Numbered from the stretch's first letter, positions 13,883-28,800 are shown. The stretch is 64,000 bases of DNA from Phoebastria nigripes (GCA_035582835.1 JAYKAV010002308.1:827732-891731), one strand, 5' to 3'. The notes: generated from the sequence alone by a model not told the origin. Numbers and translations: made by a program.

Positions 13883-16800
13883 GGGGGGGGGGGGGGGGGG
13901 GAGAAAGAAGAGAAAAAGCAAGACCTCTGAAGTGAGCCCTCCAAGGGAACTCAATGCACTTTCAACATACAGAAGCATTAACTGCAATAGAAGGCATTTA
14001 GTATGTGCCAATTCATGAAAAGCCTTTCCATCTAGCATCACCAGAAATTTGACTAAAGAACAACCACGCTCACTTTGCACTGACATTCTGAGATTCTACC
14101 GCTGCGATCTCAGACTGAAGTAGCAAAGTGAAGTTTCCTGCTTTAGCAGTCTAAACCAGAACACAGCAAAACTCTTGTTTTCCTGAATCCACACTGTATT
14201 ATGAAACTGGCACAGTGTTCTTCCCTGTAATGCCCAGACTTGCAGATGTCTATGTGTGAAAAAGCTGATGTCATACAGGAGTTGTTAAGCTGTTTACCTT
14301 TGCTTGGTAGTTGTGATTCCTTACTTTGAAAGCAGCTGTACAAGACAGGCGTAATTTTTCTTCCCATCACCCACCAACAATTTAGTGTACAGACATCTGA
14401 AAGTTGCCTCTTGTTTTATGGGATTATTCTTCTCAGATACCGAAGGTTTGTAAGTATATACAAGGTCACTACAGTCTAATGCATGCCAACAGTTTATCCC
14501 TCTATAGTACAACGGATTCTTGTTTCAGTGTTCTCCCCTTGTAAATAGGAAATGAGTCCAAGTATAAATGATAGATTTCTCCTTTGAAAGGGCATCACTT
14601 ACCAGTAACTACCATGCTGCTCATGTTAGAGTTCGGGCTATTGAGTACACTGCCTGAAAGAAGTTCGTCAGATCCTCTCTAAAAAGAAAGAGACAGTAAG
14701 AGATTTTTTTTCCTCTATTTCGTGATTTTTAAAGATGATATTAAAAATGTCAGTTTGACAGGGAAAACCTTTAGAAGAATTTAAGCAAGCATAACCAAAC
14801 CTATTCAGATTTGGCAGACTTCCTCTTTTCAGATAAGTACAACAACTTGAAATCTAAGTAAAGCAGTATATTTACATGGCAATCTTTGACATAAGAGCAG
14901 CTTAAGCACAGTTGTTTCATCCACCACTGAAATGTTGTCACCTCCAGACACAATGAGAACTGCTGAACAATAATTTTGTCCAGCATTTCAAATTAAAATA
15001 TTATTATAATTAAATATATTTAGTCTATTTCAATAACATTTAAATTAACATTGTTTTAATATTTTAATATACGTATATATTAAATTATTATATCTAGCTG
15101 AAACTACAAGGGAAATCTATACAAATAGAAATATGGAGTTTAGCTCAATTCTAACACCCCTATTCAAAAAAAAAAAAAAAAAAAAAAAAAGACTTGTCTT
15201 CATAGGAAATGATCAATTTTCATTTTGGGGACATTCATTTGTCCTGCAAAACACAATTTAGGGCAGGGAATTACATCTTCATTGTAATTCTTAAAACATG
15301 ACAAATATCAATTAAATGGTCTTTTTGAAAATTACTCCAAAGTGGACTGCAAAAATCAGAGGAGGGTTTATACTGAAAACGTACAAGATAATCTTTTCCC
15401 CTCAAATTATCTGCAAGATGGGCATCTGACATAGCTGAAGAGCCTTTTGCTTCTTTTCACACTTCCCCCCCCCCTTTCTTTTTTTTTTTTACCCCCCAAC
15501 CTCTTCCATCCCTCAAGACTTCATCTCTCAAAAAGCCCCCAAAATATTTAGGTTATCTTTCATTAAAAAAATTTTTAAAAGGGAATAAACCTGACATCCT
15601 TTGAAGATTATCTTTAATTTCTTACTGTTTTTTTCCCCACTTCAAAAGTACTTCCCCAGCACCCTTAACACTAATCCAGGTCACTGCTGAAATGGAAATG
15701 AGGAAAGAAAACAGCTACTACCCATCTTTATAAAAATAAATGTTTTTAATTCTGTTGTGGACACTACAATAGAATCTCAAGAATAGTTAGTGAATATGTT
15801 TTACAGGGCACCTCAATACTGCATACTAAATTAACCTGAGGATATCACCTTTCTAGGCAGCACGGTTGCAAGATGCATGAAATCAAACCTTTACCATTTT
15901 ATCATAGTGCACTGTATGTGTGTCCATACACAGAACAGTATGTTAAAGTTTGTTTAATCCACACCTGAAATCCAGAAGCTCTTAAAAATAGTATATATGT
16001 GTATGCACACACAGAGCCATTAAAGTTTACTCAGTTTTCAACATCAGCTCTGAAGAATCTTTATACAGTTTATTGAATACTCTAAGCTCGTAAGGGTACA
16101 TAGCATTTAACAAAGCTGTGCCTATCAAATCAACAGCAGATTTCCTTTAAAATTGAGTAATGCCTAATACCAAGATTAGGTAGGACCATGAGAAGGACCA
16201 CGTCTTGTCCTTCTCAATGTAAGAAAAGATCTGTTATCAGATATAACTAAGGAAAAATTTAGCTGGAGAAAACTGAGAAACAAGTTAGAGAAGTTATAGA
16301 AAGTCTCTGTTATTCAAACTACATTGCTTTCTACTGTAAATATAATACACTAACCCAGGCACTCAGTATAAGTTGAAACATAAATATTCCTTCTTTCTCT
16401 TTAATGTTCTATTTTTCTAACATAATATTTACATGGGTAGAATACTGCAAAGTTCAAGATTATTGGCGGTATTAGCTCACTCAGTGATAACTGCAGTTAT
16501 TTCTGCTCACAGCTATCCAGCTAGCCTTGCTTGGAAGCCCTTGTCTATAGCCTGGACAGCTCAACTGAACAGGCAGAAGTAGCATCAGAGACTGAATCAG
16601 TTCATAGTCAGGCATATTAAGATAACTCAGCAGCAATTTTTTTTCCTTAATATGCCAGGCATTAATTTGCAATGGTAAACAGCTGAAGCATCCCCAGTAC
16701 CAAATAAACACTCTTCCCAAAACCTGCAGGAACTTTACAATTCTGAAATATCTCAAATTTGAGTTGTCTTCAGCTTCAAAAAGTTACTTATATCGGCAAC

Positions 16801-19800
16801 TGCTGACTAGCAGAATGCAAGAGTGGTTACATAAACTTCTGGTTCCTAGTAAATCAGGCTTTCAAAAAGCTGTTAATTTCTTAATCCACAGAAGAAAAAT
16901 CCAAAAGGAACACAAATTACTCAATAGAGTGGATATTCAGTTACTGTATTTGTGTTTCATTAACAGTTAAAAGAGTCTTCTCTTCATTTTGAAACATTAT
17001 CATCTTGCATTACATGAACACATTCAGAGTCAATCACAAGATTTTGTCATTGCACTTGAAAAAGTTTTTAAGTTTTCAGAAAACAAGTAAATGTGAATTC
17101 CTTATATTGGCACGTATCATAAATTCTACATTTATTTTACTCTCATAAATCAGTGTTCACAACTCTGATTCACAGATGTACAGGTTCGTATGTGGAATGT
17201 TCTTCCAGTTCACCATGAAATCACAAACGTATAGCAAACCTCTGCTAATTCACTCCCATACATACTTGCCAAGCTTTTGGTAAAAGACAAAGAGATCTCT
17301 TACCATGTGAGTAATCATCTTATTACATATACATGGTTATTTTTCCTTATCGGTTCTTAAGCAGCCTAGACACCTCTGCACTTCATTCAGTATGTAACTT
17401 TAAAACCAGCTATGCAGCAAAAGACACATGATGTACTTGGACACAGAGCTGTTAAATTACAACATCAAAAGCAGTAACTGTCTGATAATTGTCATTTACT
17501 TCAAAAGGGTTATCTTAAGACAACAGTTGTCTAGTAAAGCAATTTAATATAAGCATTTCAAGTAAGCCAATGTGTACTCTTAGACTGGCACTACTGTGTG
17601 ACACAAGCACCTCCAGAATTACACCATAGACATAAATACTTATTTTACTTACATTTATTCAGCAGAGATAAGATTTTATTCAATTTGTGGTTTGGGGTGC
17701 TTGGCTTTGTTTTTACGTGCATCTTCTTTTAGAGGGTGCTAAGCCAGAAAGGACTGGCATTCTGCTCCAAGGCCAAAGCTCTTCATCACTCCGCTATCTC
17801 ACACACGAATTTCAGAATTATAACCCATTTCCCAAGCATCTTGAACATTCACTGGTCTTATTCTCAAGCACGCCAGTTCTGCTAGTCAAATCATGCAAAG
17901 CAAAGAAACCTTTAAACTAATTTAGGTAAATTCTATCGAGTGTTTCAGAGATAAAGAAACTAAACTCAGACCTTTGAAGAACATAGCAAATGATATTCAA
18001 TGAAGAATGGAAGATCCAAGAGCAATGTTCACTTAACTCTTTTCCCCATCTGTGCAAACTGCTGTGTTCTAAAGAATCAAAGCAAGTTTGAGATTGTATA
18101 ACAAGAATGAAGATCACAAACACATGATCACAGAAACGTCCAAAGCTAAGTTAAATAACAAACGAACAAAAAACACCACAATGACTTTATTTCGTCATAG
18201 AAGACTGCAAAGTTCCTATAATAGCAACATGGTAGAGACTAATTGAATATCCATTTTAGCATGAAAGAAGGAGATTATAAAGGACAAAACAAGAAGTACA
18301 AACTGCTATTATACTATTAATAGGTCATCTTCTGACAGCTAGTCCTCAACAGCACAAGTTTTCAATGCCATATTTCTATTCCTACCAATGTCAAGAACAT
18401 TTATCTATATTAATCTTCCATAAAAGCTAAACCACAAACTATTCAGATCAGAGATATCTAGAACATTTCTTCATGAAACCAGCATCTGCCAAAATACTAT
18501 TACACAAAATAAACAAGGGAATTGCCAAACTAACCTCTTGCAGTGAGTGAACCTTAAATTTGTTGCAGAGTCAATACTGTCCTTTCAATGAAGTCCATGC
18601 TATCACACCCTTGCCCCCATGAGAGCATTTCCGTCTGTGGTGTGAAATGTATGTTAATGTATGGCTTCAACCAATGGAATTATGTAAAACTGACACGTAG
18701 GATCACTTTCAGAAAAAGATGAAAAGTATACCAACTCGGACTTTGAATATGTATTTCAGAGAAACTTAAAAATTATATACACAAAAATTATTTTATATAC
18801 TGTAAATTGAAGATACCACTTCAATATTTCAGTTAATTTCTGTAAGTGAACAAAGTTATTGTATATACTCTGTCTCTTCTACAATTTACAAAATCAATTA
18901 TACAAAGAGAAAGAAAAAGCCCATAGCTCAGCAAATTAATCTCCTACCTCCTTGCTTTAACAGTCATAGCTAACTCAGAATCCCTCACTACACAAGCTGG
19001 ATTTACGTAGCAGGATTGCAGATTTTCCCCCCCTCCCATAACAGACTACTCTAAACCTTCATGCTATCACAGGTTATATTAAGCAGCTATGTAATTTCAG
19101 GAAGTCATTACAGTCATTCTATCCTTCCAGGCTGATCAAAAATACACTACTTAGAAGTCTTTGCCAACTGTTTTCCTCACATTCCAGATAGGGCTTTAAA
19201 TATTTCAAACATTCCCCAGATTTTATTACATCCGAGGTAAAAAAAACCCCAANAGTAACAACTTTGGCTTGAGAGCTACCAAAGAGGTTTAGTCTTTTAA
19301 GCATCAAAGTACTTTTTGACAACTATTTATGAAAGAGAAACATTATCAGCTCTTTTCCCAATAATTCAGGGCTATGGAGACTCTGATCAGAAGTTATGGC
19401 TGAACCTAACATAACAAACTGAGTGTATTACAGAAGACTTATTAGAAGCACATGTAGATGCACTACAATACTACAAGAACACTAAACCAATACTACTAGA
19501 AACAGTAAGCAAGTGACAAAACTGCACTTTGTTAAAAAGTCAACAGCACCATCTAAAATAATGTCTTAAATTCCCCCTAGAAAAGATAAAGAATATGCTC
19601 AAAGATATTGAAAAATACATTTTCTGATAAATCTTCTCATTTGTGGTATTCAAATGTGCTGATATTACAAACCCCTCTCAAGAACAGGATGCTTTTGCTG
19701 CCCCCACTTCCCTCTCTCCCCCCACTCCTCCCCCAGATGAAAGAAAAAAGGAGAACTTTAGCTGCACTGCGCATTTACCACAGTCATTCTCAGCCTACAG

Positions 19801-22800
19801 GCATGAATTTCCCAAGGGGTATGACAAGCCAGGAGACAGATCTCATGATTTAAAGAAATCCAACAGCATTGTAAAACACTTCATTTCTAACAACATCTGG
19901 GAACAATTTAAAAGAAAAAGCCAGAAACCTGACAGTATGGGAGAGGAATAAAAGCATATGAGAATTCCAACCCAGACATTAAACATTCCCCTCTAACAGA
20001 TACACACTTGTAAACACACTGCTTCAATATTCAATGTCTGAATTAACTTTGGGGACTGGATGTTGGAAATGACAGGACAACACACTTTAAACCCCCAAAC
20101 ACAGCATTTATAAACTTCATTCAGTTTACATGTGATGGGTCAGAATTTAATGAATGCTTAATTTTTAACAGGATACATTTTTAATGAAACACTGCAGAAA
20201 TACACCCTCACATACTCTTTAGCAAAGAAGGAATACTTGATCTGCCTTATGCTCTGACTATACGCACTACTGTCAAAACACATAATCCAAATTACCTAAT
20301 TAATAGACTGTTACACCTCTCATATGTGTAGGATCACAGACGACTCATTCAGGACAGGACAAACCAAGTCCATATATACAATCCAAACGAAATTCCATGC
20401 AGGTTCATAGGTATTTTACAAAGCATACAGTTTAAACTGTAAGTTTGTTATCACTTCATCACAACCTTACATACAAGGAGTACGTCTACTTGACTTCTTT
20501 TTTTTTTTTAAAAGAATACCTACTTAACTATATTAGCATGAAGTCTTATCAAATAAGGCCATGAACTCCATGAGTGCTTAATAACTCACTCACAACATCA
20601 CTTGCTTTAATTCAGTATGAAGTTAACTGGATACAATATGACCACCTTTCCATACTTACTCTCTGTATTCTCTTTTTTCCCCACTTCAATTCTTTTTCAT
20701 GCTGTCCTCAACCAACCATATATTGTTTATATATCCTAACAACTAACTTCACTACTTTTACACTCATATTTTTTCAGTAAGGAAGGATCTAGGAGAAAAT
20801 TAAGCTTTTATTCTTTTTTCTTGCAACTATACACATGGTATATGCCATGCACCTAATTTATGAAAACACACAAAGTTTGTAGAAATTGAGAGTGACCGAC
20901 CAAGGGAATCTGAAAAGTCTTTAAGACTGAAAGGAGACAAGTCTCAATTCCTCTGAAAAGCTTTCACGTTCTCAAAATACAACGTGGAAAAGAGCCAAAT
21001 TTCTCAAAGCATCTGAAGATCAAGATGGACTATTAAACCAGAAAGCTGAAGAGTAAAGAATCAAATCTCCACTTAAACCAAGCCACCCAGCCTCATTTGG
21101 AAACCTTCAAACTTTCAATTGTAATGAAAGACTGCAGGCAAGAGTCTAGTCCAATACCAGTCGACGCTTCAAACATCCAGGAGGAAGTACACAAACAAGA
21201 TAATTTATTCCAGCATTTCAGACTTTCTATTCCACTTTTACCAGGAAAGAAAGTGTTACTCTGAAGCAGCTGTACATAACTGGTAGTAAATTAGAATAGG
21301 TGAGAACAACTGGCTAGCGCTGCCACCTGGATGTTTTCTTAGCTTTCTGCTTAGAGAATGATGGCACCTAGACATACAGATTTGGTCCTTTAGTAGCAGT
21401 TTCTACATCTCAAAATAAGATCCACAAGGAAGGTATTTTCTACTTGATTCTCTGCTATTTCACAATAATAAATGAAAAGTGCTACTGCTATTTTGTCTAT
21501 AACTCAATAGTCCTGTTACACATTCATAGAAAAACTGATTTTATGAAAAGCTAAAAACAGCTGTATGTACTTGCAGCTATAAAAAGCACCCAAACCCCTA
21601 AATCAAACATCACAGTCCCATCAACAGCTTGTGAAACCAACCTCATTTGAACCAACTACCACCAAAAGCAACAGTCTTACCTTTTCCCTGGCCCCAGCAA
21701 CTTGTTCCTATTCTGTGCTCCCCAATTCTACATTGCTACAAGCATTGATGCAACCACACGCTTTGGTACAAATCTGACTAAAAAGATCTAACTCACTGTT
21801 GTGTCAGTTTAGCTTTATCCTGGTTAAGTTCCCAAGAGAGGTTTGTGAAGTGGCTACCCAAACATTTGTTGCACAAGTATTACAGTGACAGAGAAAACTG
21901 GAATGCAGCTTGATTTGCTTGTGAAAACATGGCCCAAAGCTCTAAGAAACGGGAAAGGTATTTTCATGCTGGTATTGGCTCATATTTTTCAGATGGTGCA
22001 GGTGATCACATTTCTCTTCCTACAACCCCCTCAATTAAGATGCAAATATAGGTGTTCTGTTACAAATGAAAAATAGGTGATTTCCAATTAGTGACAGACA
22101 TCAAAACATATCAAATAGGTATACTAAGCCTTCCTTACATTGATGCATACTTGCTACAGAGCACAAACTAATTTTCAACATTTTTCCTTTCTCTCCATTT
22201 TCAGCTCTCCTTATTTTTCCACATATATTACAGTAGCAGAATGAGAAAAAAAAAAAAAAAAAAAAAAACAAAGAAAAAAAGAATTGGAGTAGATTGTTCT
22301 GGGAATAAATATGAAAGTCATTTCAAACGGGGTCAATTTACAGAAGTTACTGTTAAAAAGAGAGCAGATGTCTTTCATTGCAAGAACTTATTTTTTGTCA
22401 CCAAGGTCATGTTCCCCATACCACTGCTGAAAAGACAGATCCAGATGCCAGTTCTAAACTTCTGAACACAGTCACACTTCATTCTTACTTCACTTTTAGA
22501 ATGTTCTGCACATTTTTTGCTGTCTACTGTTGCTACGACTAAGTATTATTGAACACAAAAGTTGACTTAAAAACATTATCCTAGCTATCACAAAATTAAA
22601 ACAGTTCCTCCAATTCACAAACAACCCATTTTTCTCATATCACTGCAGACTTAGCAGACTCTGTCTCATCTACTAGCAATCTACTAGTAATTATATTAGA
22701 CATGCAAAGATAGCTCAAAACTATCATTTTAATATTTTAAATACAATAAAACAGACCATCACATGGCATTCATCTGTATGAATGCGTCAAACAGTTTTTT

Positions 22801-25800
22801 ATCCTATCACTCCCTTCCTTTTATTTAAGTATCTAGAATGACGACAGTGAAGGCAAAATAGATTTCAGAAAAAGAAGAAGAAGATGACAGGAAAAGCTAT
22901 TTAAATACATTTTCTCGTTTCTTAAGTTTAGGCTAAACTTATCTTCTGACAACTTGCTAGAATTTCTAACTGACTTTTTTCTACACATATTTTCATTATA
23001 CAGTGTACAGTTCAAATAAAAAGTCACAATATATCCACAGTATTTGTTTCCACTACAAGGAAACTCTCAGTTATTAGTAGAAATAAAGGGTCAGTGTTCT
23101 ATAATTTTGTAAGAGAGGAGATTACCCCTCAGAACTTGAGTTAAAAAAAAAAAAAAAAAAAAAGAAAAAAAAAAGTTGACAATGCTTCAAGAGTACTTAC
23201 AGACACTGCTACTTTGTGCTCTCTTCCTTTTCTCCATCAGCTCATATCTCTTCTGGTTTTAGCTACTGCCCTTCCCCCATACTACTATATTCCCCCATGT
23301 TAATTTTCAGCAACCAGGAAAAAGGGGGACTTTGTGGCACATTACTGTTTGGAAAACTATTAGAAAGCACTAGGACAGTGCTTCTTAGCATCTTCTACCC
23401 AACCCTAACACAACCAACTAAATACACACCAAGAATTCCCTCTTTTCTTAAGCATACTGCAAAGGCTGATGCGCTGACTTTTGGGGAAAAAGGCCATTCC
23501 CACATCTTTAAACATTACAAAACAATGTTTACAGGAATATGTGAGTTTTCCCTCCTAGGTATAACTGGGGCTGTCCACACCTGGCAGCTGAAGCTCAGTT
23601 TTTGGCCAATGTAGCCCAAAGCAGTGTCAACGTCATCACAAATTCCCAAATGCTATGTACCAAATAACACATCCANGAAGGAATGACTGCTTCTTTTCTC
23701 CCGTCAGGTAGAAGTACACCTCAGCCATTCCGAAATGTGCAATGCACGTACACAAAATGAGTCACTCAATTGTTCAGGCCCCATTTACTGCATAGCTACG
23801 CATGCCATCCAGGAGAAAGATGATACATTAGACTGAAGTGGCACACACTGAAATACAGTAAAAGAGAACTATCATCTTCAATATGCACCAAAAGTTCACC
23901 TAAGTTATTCCCTACACCTGTGTGATGTATATTCTTTACATCACATTTTATACCCCTCCNAAGATTCTTTTAATTACTCCAGAGAAAAGATACATTATAT
24001 ACTTCATACATTCACTTCAACAGTTGAAAAAGGGTCTACCACTCCAAGTGCCAAATCAGTTTACTTATCCACATTAAAGCATCATAACTGTAAAGAGAAC
24101 ACAAGACAGCAATTCAAACTACAGTTACTAGATTCTGATACTCAAACCTATATAGCCAGTGAGCAATGAGAAGTTTGAGACTAGAAGCTAACTAGCAGGC
24201 CATTTCATTTTTAGTGACTAAGGACCTCATGTAATAAAAACAGAGCAACTAAGACATACCTTTTTAAAACAAAAAGCAAACATTTTATGTAATATGGCAA
24301 TTTTTAAAACTATGCATGAAGAAATCTATAAATTTAAAATGTATAGAATTTCTTCAAGAAACTAAAAATTTTAAAAAAAAAAATCTATGAACTATGTAAT
24401 ATACTATCATTACTGGAATCCTTAGCTCTGTTCTATTCAAAAATACACAAACTGCTTATATACAACAGGATTTTACAAAGTAACATCAGACACAGAGCTA
24501 CAGCTCATTCTTTCTGTATTATTTTGTAAATTGTTACCTAAGGGGTGAACTGTGTGCAGAGTGACATTTCCTTGCCTCCATGAATTCTAGGTAAGCAAAA
24601 CAAGACATTACAGACCAAATCAAATACAAATTATTTCATTTGTACTTACAAGATGACTGGGTTTTGACATGTTCTAACACTTTCAGAAATTAAAGCACAC
24701 TGCTCTTCTGACAGATTTTAGCTGGGAAGCATGCTCCCACTGCATATTTTGAGTTGCGCAAATCCCCACATTCACTCTATGTAAACCAAGTTTTCAAACA
24801 GTATTTGTCATTTTTTCCACCTCCATTTTGAATTTTATGTTTTCCTCGGCTTTTGGTGTTAATTTCTGGTGACTCAACACGTAAATAAAATCGAGATTGA
24901 ACATTCGACAGTCTGATGAACAAAAATGTTTTAAATCAAATCAAAGCATACAGCACAAGTAAATGGTAATAGCTTCAAATTTAGCAGCCTCATTAGCAGG
25001 TAACTCTGAGACTATAAAACCGTTAATAAAACATTATAAGCAAGTATTCCTTTTACTTTTTACTTGCCTTGCCCACATGCAGTCCCCAAAGCTCAAAAGC
25101 CCTTTTTTAATTCAAAGACAATTCCCAGACTACAGTAGTTAACTTCTACTATTACTCTTTCACGAATGGGTTTAAAAATATAACTAATATGTTCACTTTT
25201 CTGTTTAAGAGAGAAACCAGCCAGACAATAGTTAATATAATTTTCCAATTTGTATCGACATGACTGATGATGATAAAATAAAGCAAATTTTCCAAACAGA
25301 AGGGTCACATGTCACNATGCCGGTCATATGTCACAATCCCCTTCTCCAAGTATAATTGAATATATCACAAACATGCTGTATAGCTGATCAGCATATATAC
25401 GGTAGGTGCAAAATCTCAGGAAAGCATCAGGTCAAACAAATGGATAAGTTGATTTCATACTTCCAACGGCTATCCAGTCACAATAAAAGTGTCAAAAGAG
25501 CATTAAAACTGCTGATGCAACTCCTTGGACTCAAAACTTGCTCCCTACACATTCCCAAAGCACCCCAAAGAAAAGGTAACAGCCAGACGAACATTCCCAG
25601 TTGTTTATATACCACCTATAGGTAAAGCATTCCTCAACTTTAAAATATCAGTTCATCAAGCGCAATGAACAGTCACCAGAAAACATAAAGGACAAATGTT
25701 TCACATGGCCTTCCACAAAACATGACTGAAGTTAGCATTAGACTGCTACCCAAACTGCATATATCAATTAGCGAGAAATTCCATTTTCCATTCTTATTAG

Positions 25801-28800
25801 TATCTAGAGATAATTACAGAAGCTCCAGAATACAGTCCAGTTTACTCCTCCCATATTTAACAGCTCTCTTCAGAAAACAGTCATCCTGTTTATTTATTCC
25901 CACTACTTCCGTGCACAAACGGATTGTTTCCTTTTAAAATCCAGAGTTACAAGGCAAAGAGCACGCCTTTTTGACACTTCTGTGCCTTTCCTTGTATTTA
26001 TTTTAATCACTACCTCTGATACACCTGTCTTGCCTTCTTTTTTATATTATATTCATAATATAACTTCTACAATCAACAGAAAGAAGCAGTTATGTCATCT
26101 GAAGTGTCTTTATTTCATTGGCTGGCTAGTATCTGAAAATATGGTTCCAAAATCACACTACATGCTTAGAACATATTTCATGAATGCTCAAATTCTCATA
26201 AGATTCTAAGTCACTCGTGGTTAAGAATGAAAGGGATACTGAATCCATTTACTTCTCCTGAAGTGAGAATGTCAGAATTTAAGGTTCAAGCAATACATGG
26301 TCTACCTAAAATTGCTTCTTCATTAGACACGATTGAGGGCAATTTATAAATTGTTTTGCCCCAAAGCTATTCACATGGGGCAGATTACTTCTGAAAGACT
26401 TGAACTTCCTTAGATATTCCTCCAAACTATTAAATACATTCCTAAAGTTTTAATCAACACTTTGTCCTCCCAGGCAACAGAGAAACAATCATGCCAGTTT
26501 GTATTTCTGACTGGGATTAGCTTCCACAGAAGTACTTTAATAACTACACTTTCCTCTTGATTCAGAGAGTCGTTTTATGCTTGCCTCCAATACTGCATGA
26601 ACATGTGGAGCCAGATGGGTCCAGAATCTATACAACTGACTTCTTACAGCTCGTCCTAGAAGCAAGCTTGCTCAGAAACATAATACAGGTACATCTGACA
26701 GAATAGCTGCTGTATCTACAGGCTAGCTGTATTATATAAGAACTAGCCCAAATCCAGCAGGACCAATACTGAATCTGAGCCAAAGAGCTTTACTAGACAA
26801 AACCTGGCTTACCAAGCAGTTAACACAGATCAGCTTCAGGTGAAAAGGCAGCTACGTAGTATAGCTACAAAGCCCCTGGACAAATGTGGAGACTTAACTG
26901 TATGCACTAGAAAACTTCTACATTTCTACCACTGAAATAGAACTGGTTGCATGCATTCATTAACATAACCTAAAGTTCTCTTGCCCCATATATCTTTGCA
27001 TTCTCATTATTTCTCAGTCTGCTTCTACGAAGTACTGATCTAATTCCTGCAACAGATTTGAATACAGAAGTGAAATAAATAGTAAATTAACAACCACTTG
27101 GAAGCTCTTTCCTTGTTACAACAAATATGATAAATTCGTAACTGAACCTGAGAAATAAAAAGTAAAGCAAAGCAAACGCCCACTTCTCTGTCTACATAAC
27201 AAATTCTACCTCCCATATTTTTGTGTCCTATTACAAACAGTCACTACTTTTTTAACTTCAGTGGTAACTGTTTTGAAAAAAGGATGTCGGGGGGGGGAGG
27301 GGAGAAGAAAACATGTCTTTTACAGTCACCATGCAACAATGAGAACATGTTGTTTTGAAAAAAATCTGCAAAATTAAGCTTTAAAATAAGAAGCTGACAC
27401 CACTACATTAATCTAGAACCACTGTTTACAGTTCAGTGCCTAGAAAAGTCTTTTGCATAGAGCCTCCAATTTACCTCTAGGGATTTTTGGTTAATAAAGC
27501 ATATACTGCTGACTAAATATCAGCTGACAATGACTAGTTAAAATCTTACAACTTGCAATTACTGATGCTCAAAGTAGTTCATTTTGTATCAACAATTTGC
27601 CCCCTTATTTGCTAAATGTACATCCTACCTTCACACCAACTGCAACATCAGTGACAATGCTGTAAAAAAAGAAAAAAACAAGAACACAAGTCAACCAATT
27701 TATCCACATAAAACCAACTTTTCAATGTATTGCAATGCCAAAATNATGAAGAATCAAAATAGCCAACAACTTCCCCAATCAAGAAAATATGTTCAAAGAA
27801 CACAGCAGGACTGAGGGGAAGTACAAAAGAAACCTACAAAATCCACTGAGCTCCCCCAGCTTATAGGCTTCTCCAAAAGAGTCCAAAGTTTCAAGTAAAC
27901 ATTACTCCAAAGCAGCACTGCCAGGAAATTTATTTAGGAAACTCGGTTTTCTGGACTGCATGAGATCATAGGGTGAAAATAAAAGAATTTAAAAGTAAGT
28001 ACAGAACTTTTCTCACACACCCCTATTAACTAGACAGCTAGTTCAGCAATATAGCCTACCCTACACATCTTAGAGCAGAAATCAATGAACACATTTTTTG
28101 AAATTAGCTTGGAAAAAAAGAATGCATTGGCAGGTACACCTATATGAAATTTAATGAAATTTAATCAGGTACACCTATATGAAACTCTGCAACAGGTACG
28201 TCAAGGTACATCTTTTTCTTAGAGGTTGTGACATCACAACTCACAGTGTGTAACACAATCCCAAAAGAAACCTAAGTCCACACCAAAAAAAATGAAAGCA
28301 AAACATGAATATGTGAAAGCATTCCACAATGTAATACTCATTAATGACAAGACTTTCTCAGACAGGATTTTTAACTCCCAACATTATAATCACAAATAAC
28401 CATAAAAAGCCTTTAAAACTCTCACAGTTGAAAGGTTATATGCTTAAAGCATACCAAAGAGATAGCATTTCTGTTTGAAGCAGAGTAAACAACTTAATAG
28501 GAAATTTGGAAGCTGGAAGATGTTGTATTTACACTGACGAAGGCTACAGCCACTAGCCTCATTTTCCAGGTCCAACAGAAAGGCGGCCTTGTGTATAGTG
28601 ACTGCCCACCCCAGCCCCCGGCCAGGACCGAGGGCCCTCGCTGTCCCCTATGGCTGACTCCTTCAAAACCTTCCCTTCTTTGGCTTTTACAGTCAGTCTC
28701 CAGCATACACAAAGGCATCTTTCTACCTGGGGACGGAGGGAAGCCAGAGGGCTTATTAGGCAGTTTCTGAAAACAAAAGAGCTCGACATCTGGCTCCAGC

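Larger units (their letters stand above)
1781..14602 (-). other. PTBP2: PTBP2 intron 3 (about 12.8 kb)
   Basis: Bounded by the GTAAGT donor at 14602 and the CTTTCAG acceptor at 1781. It is AT-rich and holds several low-complexity tracts, a long inverted repeat (5821-6481), a poly(A)-ended candidate insertion (2428-3119) and the A35G27 tract at 13840-13901. Short open frames on both strands look like chance. No additional PTBP2 exon was found. Confidence 0.9.
14679..27628 (-). other. PTBP2: PTBP2 intron 2 (about 12.9 kb)
   Basis: Bounded by the GTAGGA donor next to exon 2 and the TTTTTAG acceptor before exon 3. It is mostly unremarkable AT-rich sequence with A-runs (for example 15166-15190, 22245-22268, 23142-23174), a perfect 10-bp hairpin at 16189-16216 and a 19-bp tandem duplication near 25303. 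Two exon-like donors (near 21680 and 23200) were examined and rejected. Confidence 0.9.

Noticed and set aside
13597..14086. Open frames with poly-Pro/poly-Phe stretches
   Set aside because: Produced by translating the A35G27 homopolymers.
21670..21710. Exon-like minus-strand sequence ending in a GTAAGAC donor, considered as PTBP2 exon 2
   Set aside because: The encoded peptide (EQVAGAREK) does not match the family. The true exon 2 is at 27629-27659 with a perfect peptide and phase.
23190..23235. Minus-strand segment with donor GTAAGT encoding KVAVS, considered as PTBP2 exon 2
   Set aside because: The peptide match is partial, the upstream sequence is purine-rich with no polypyrimidine tract, and the phase does not fit exon 1.
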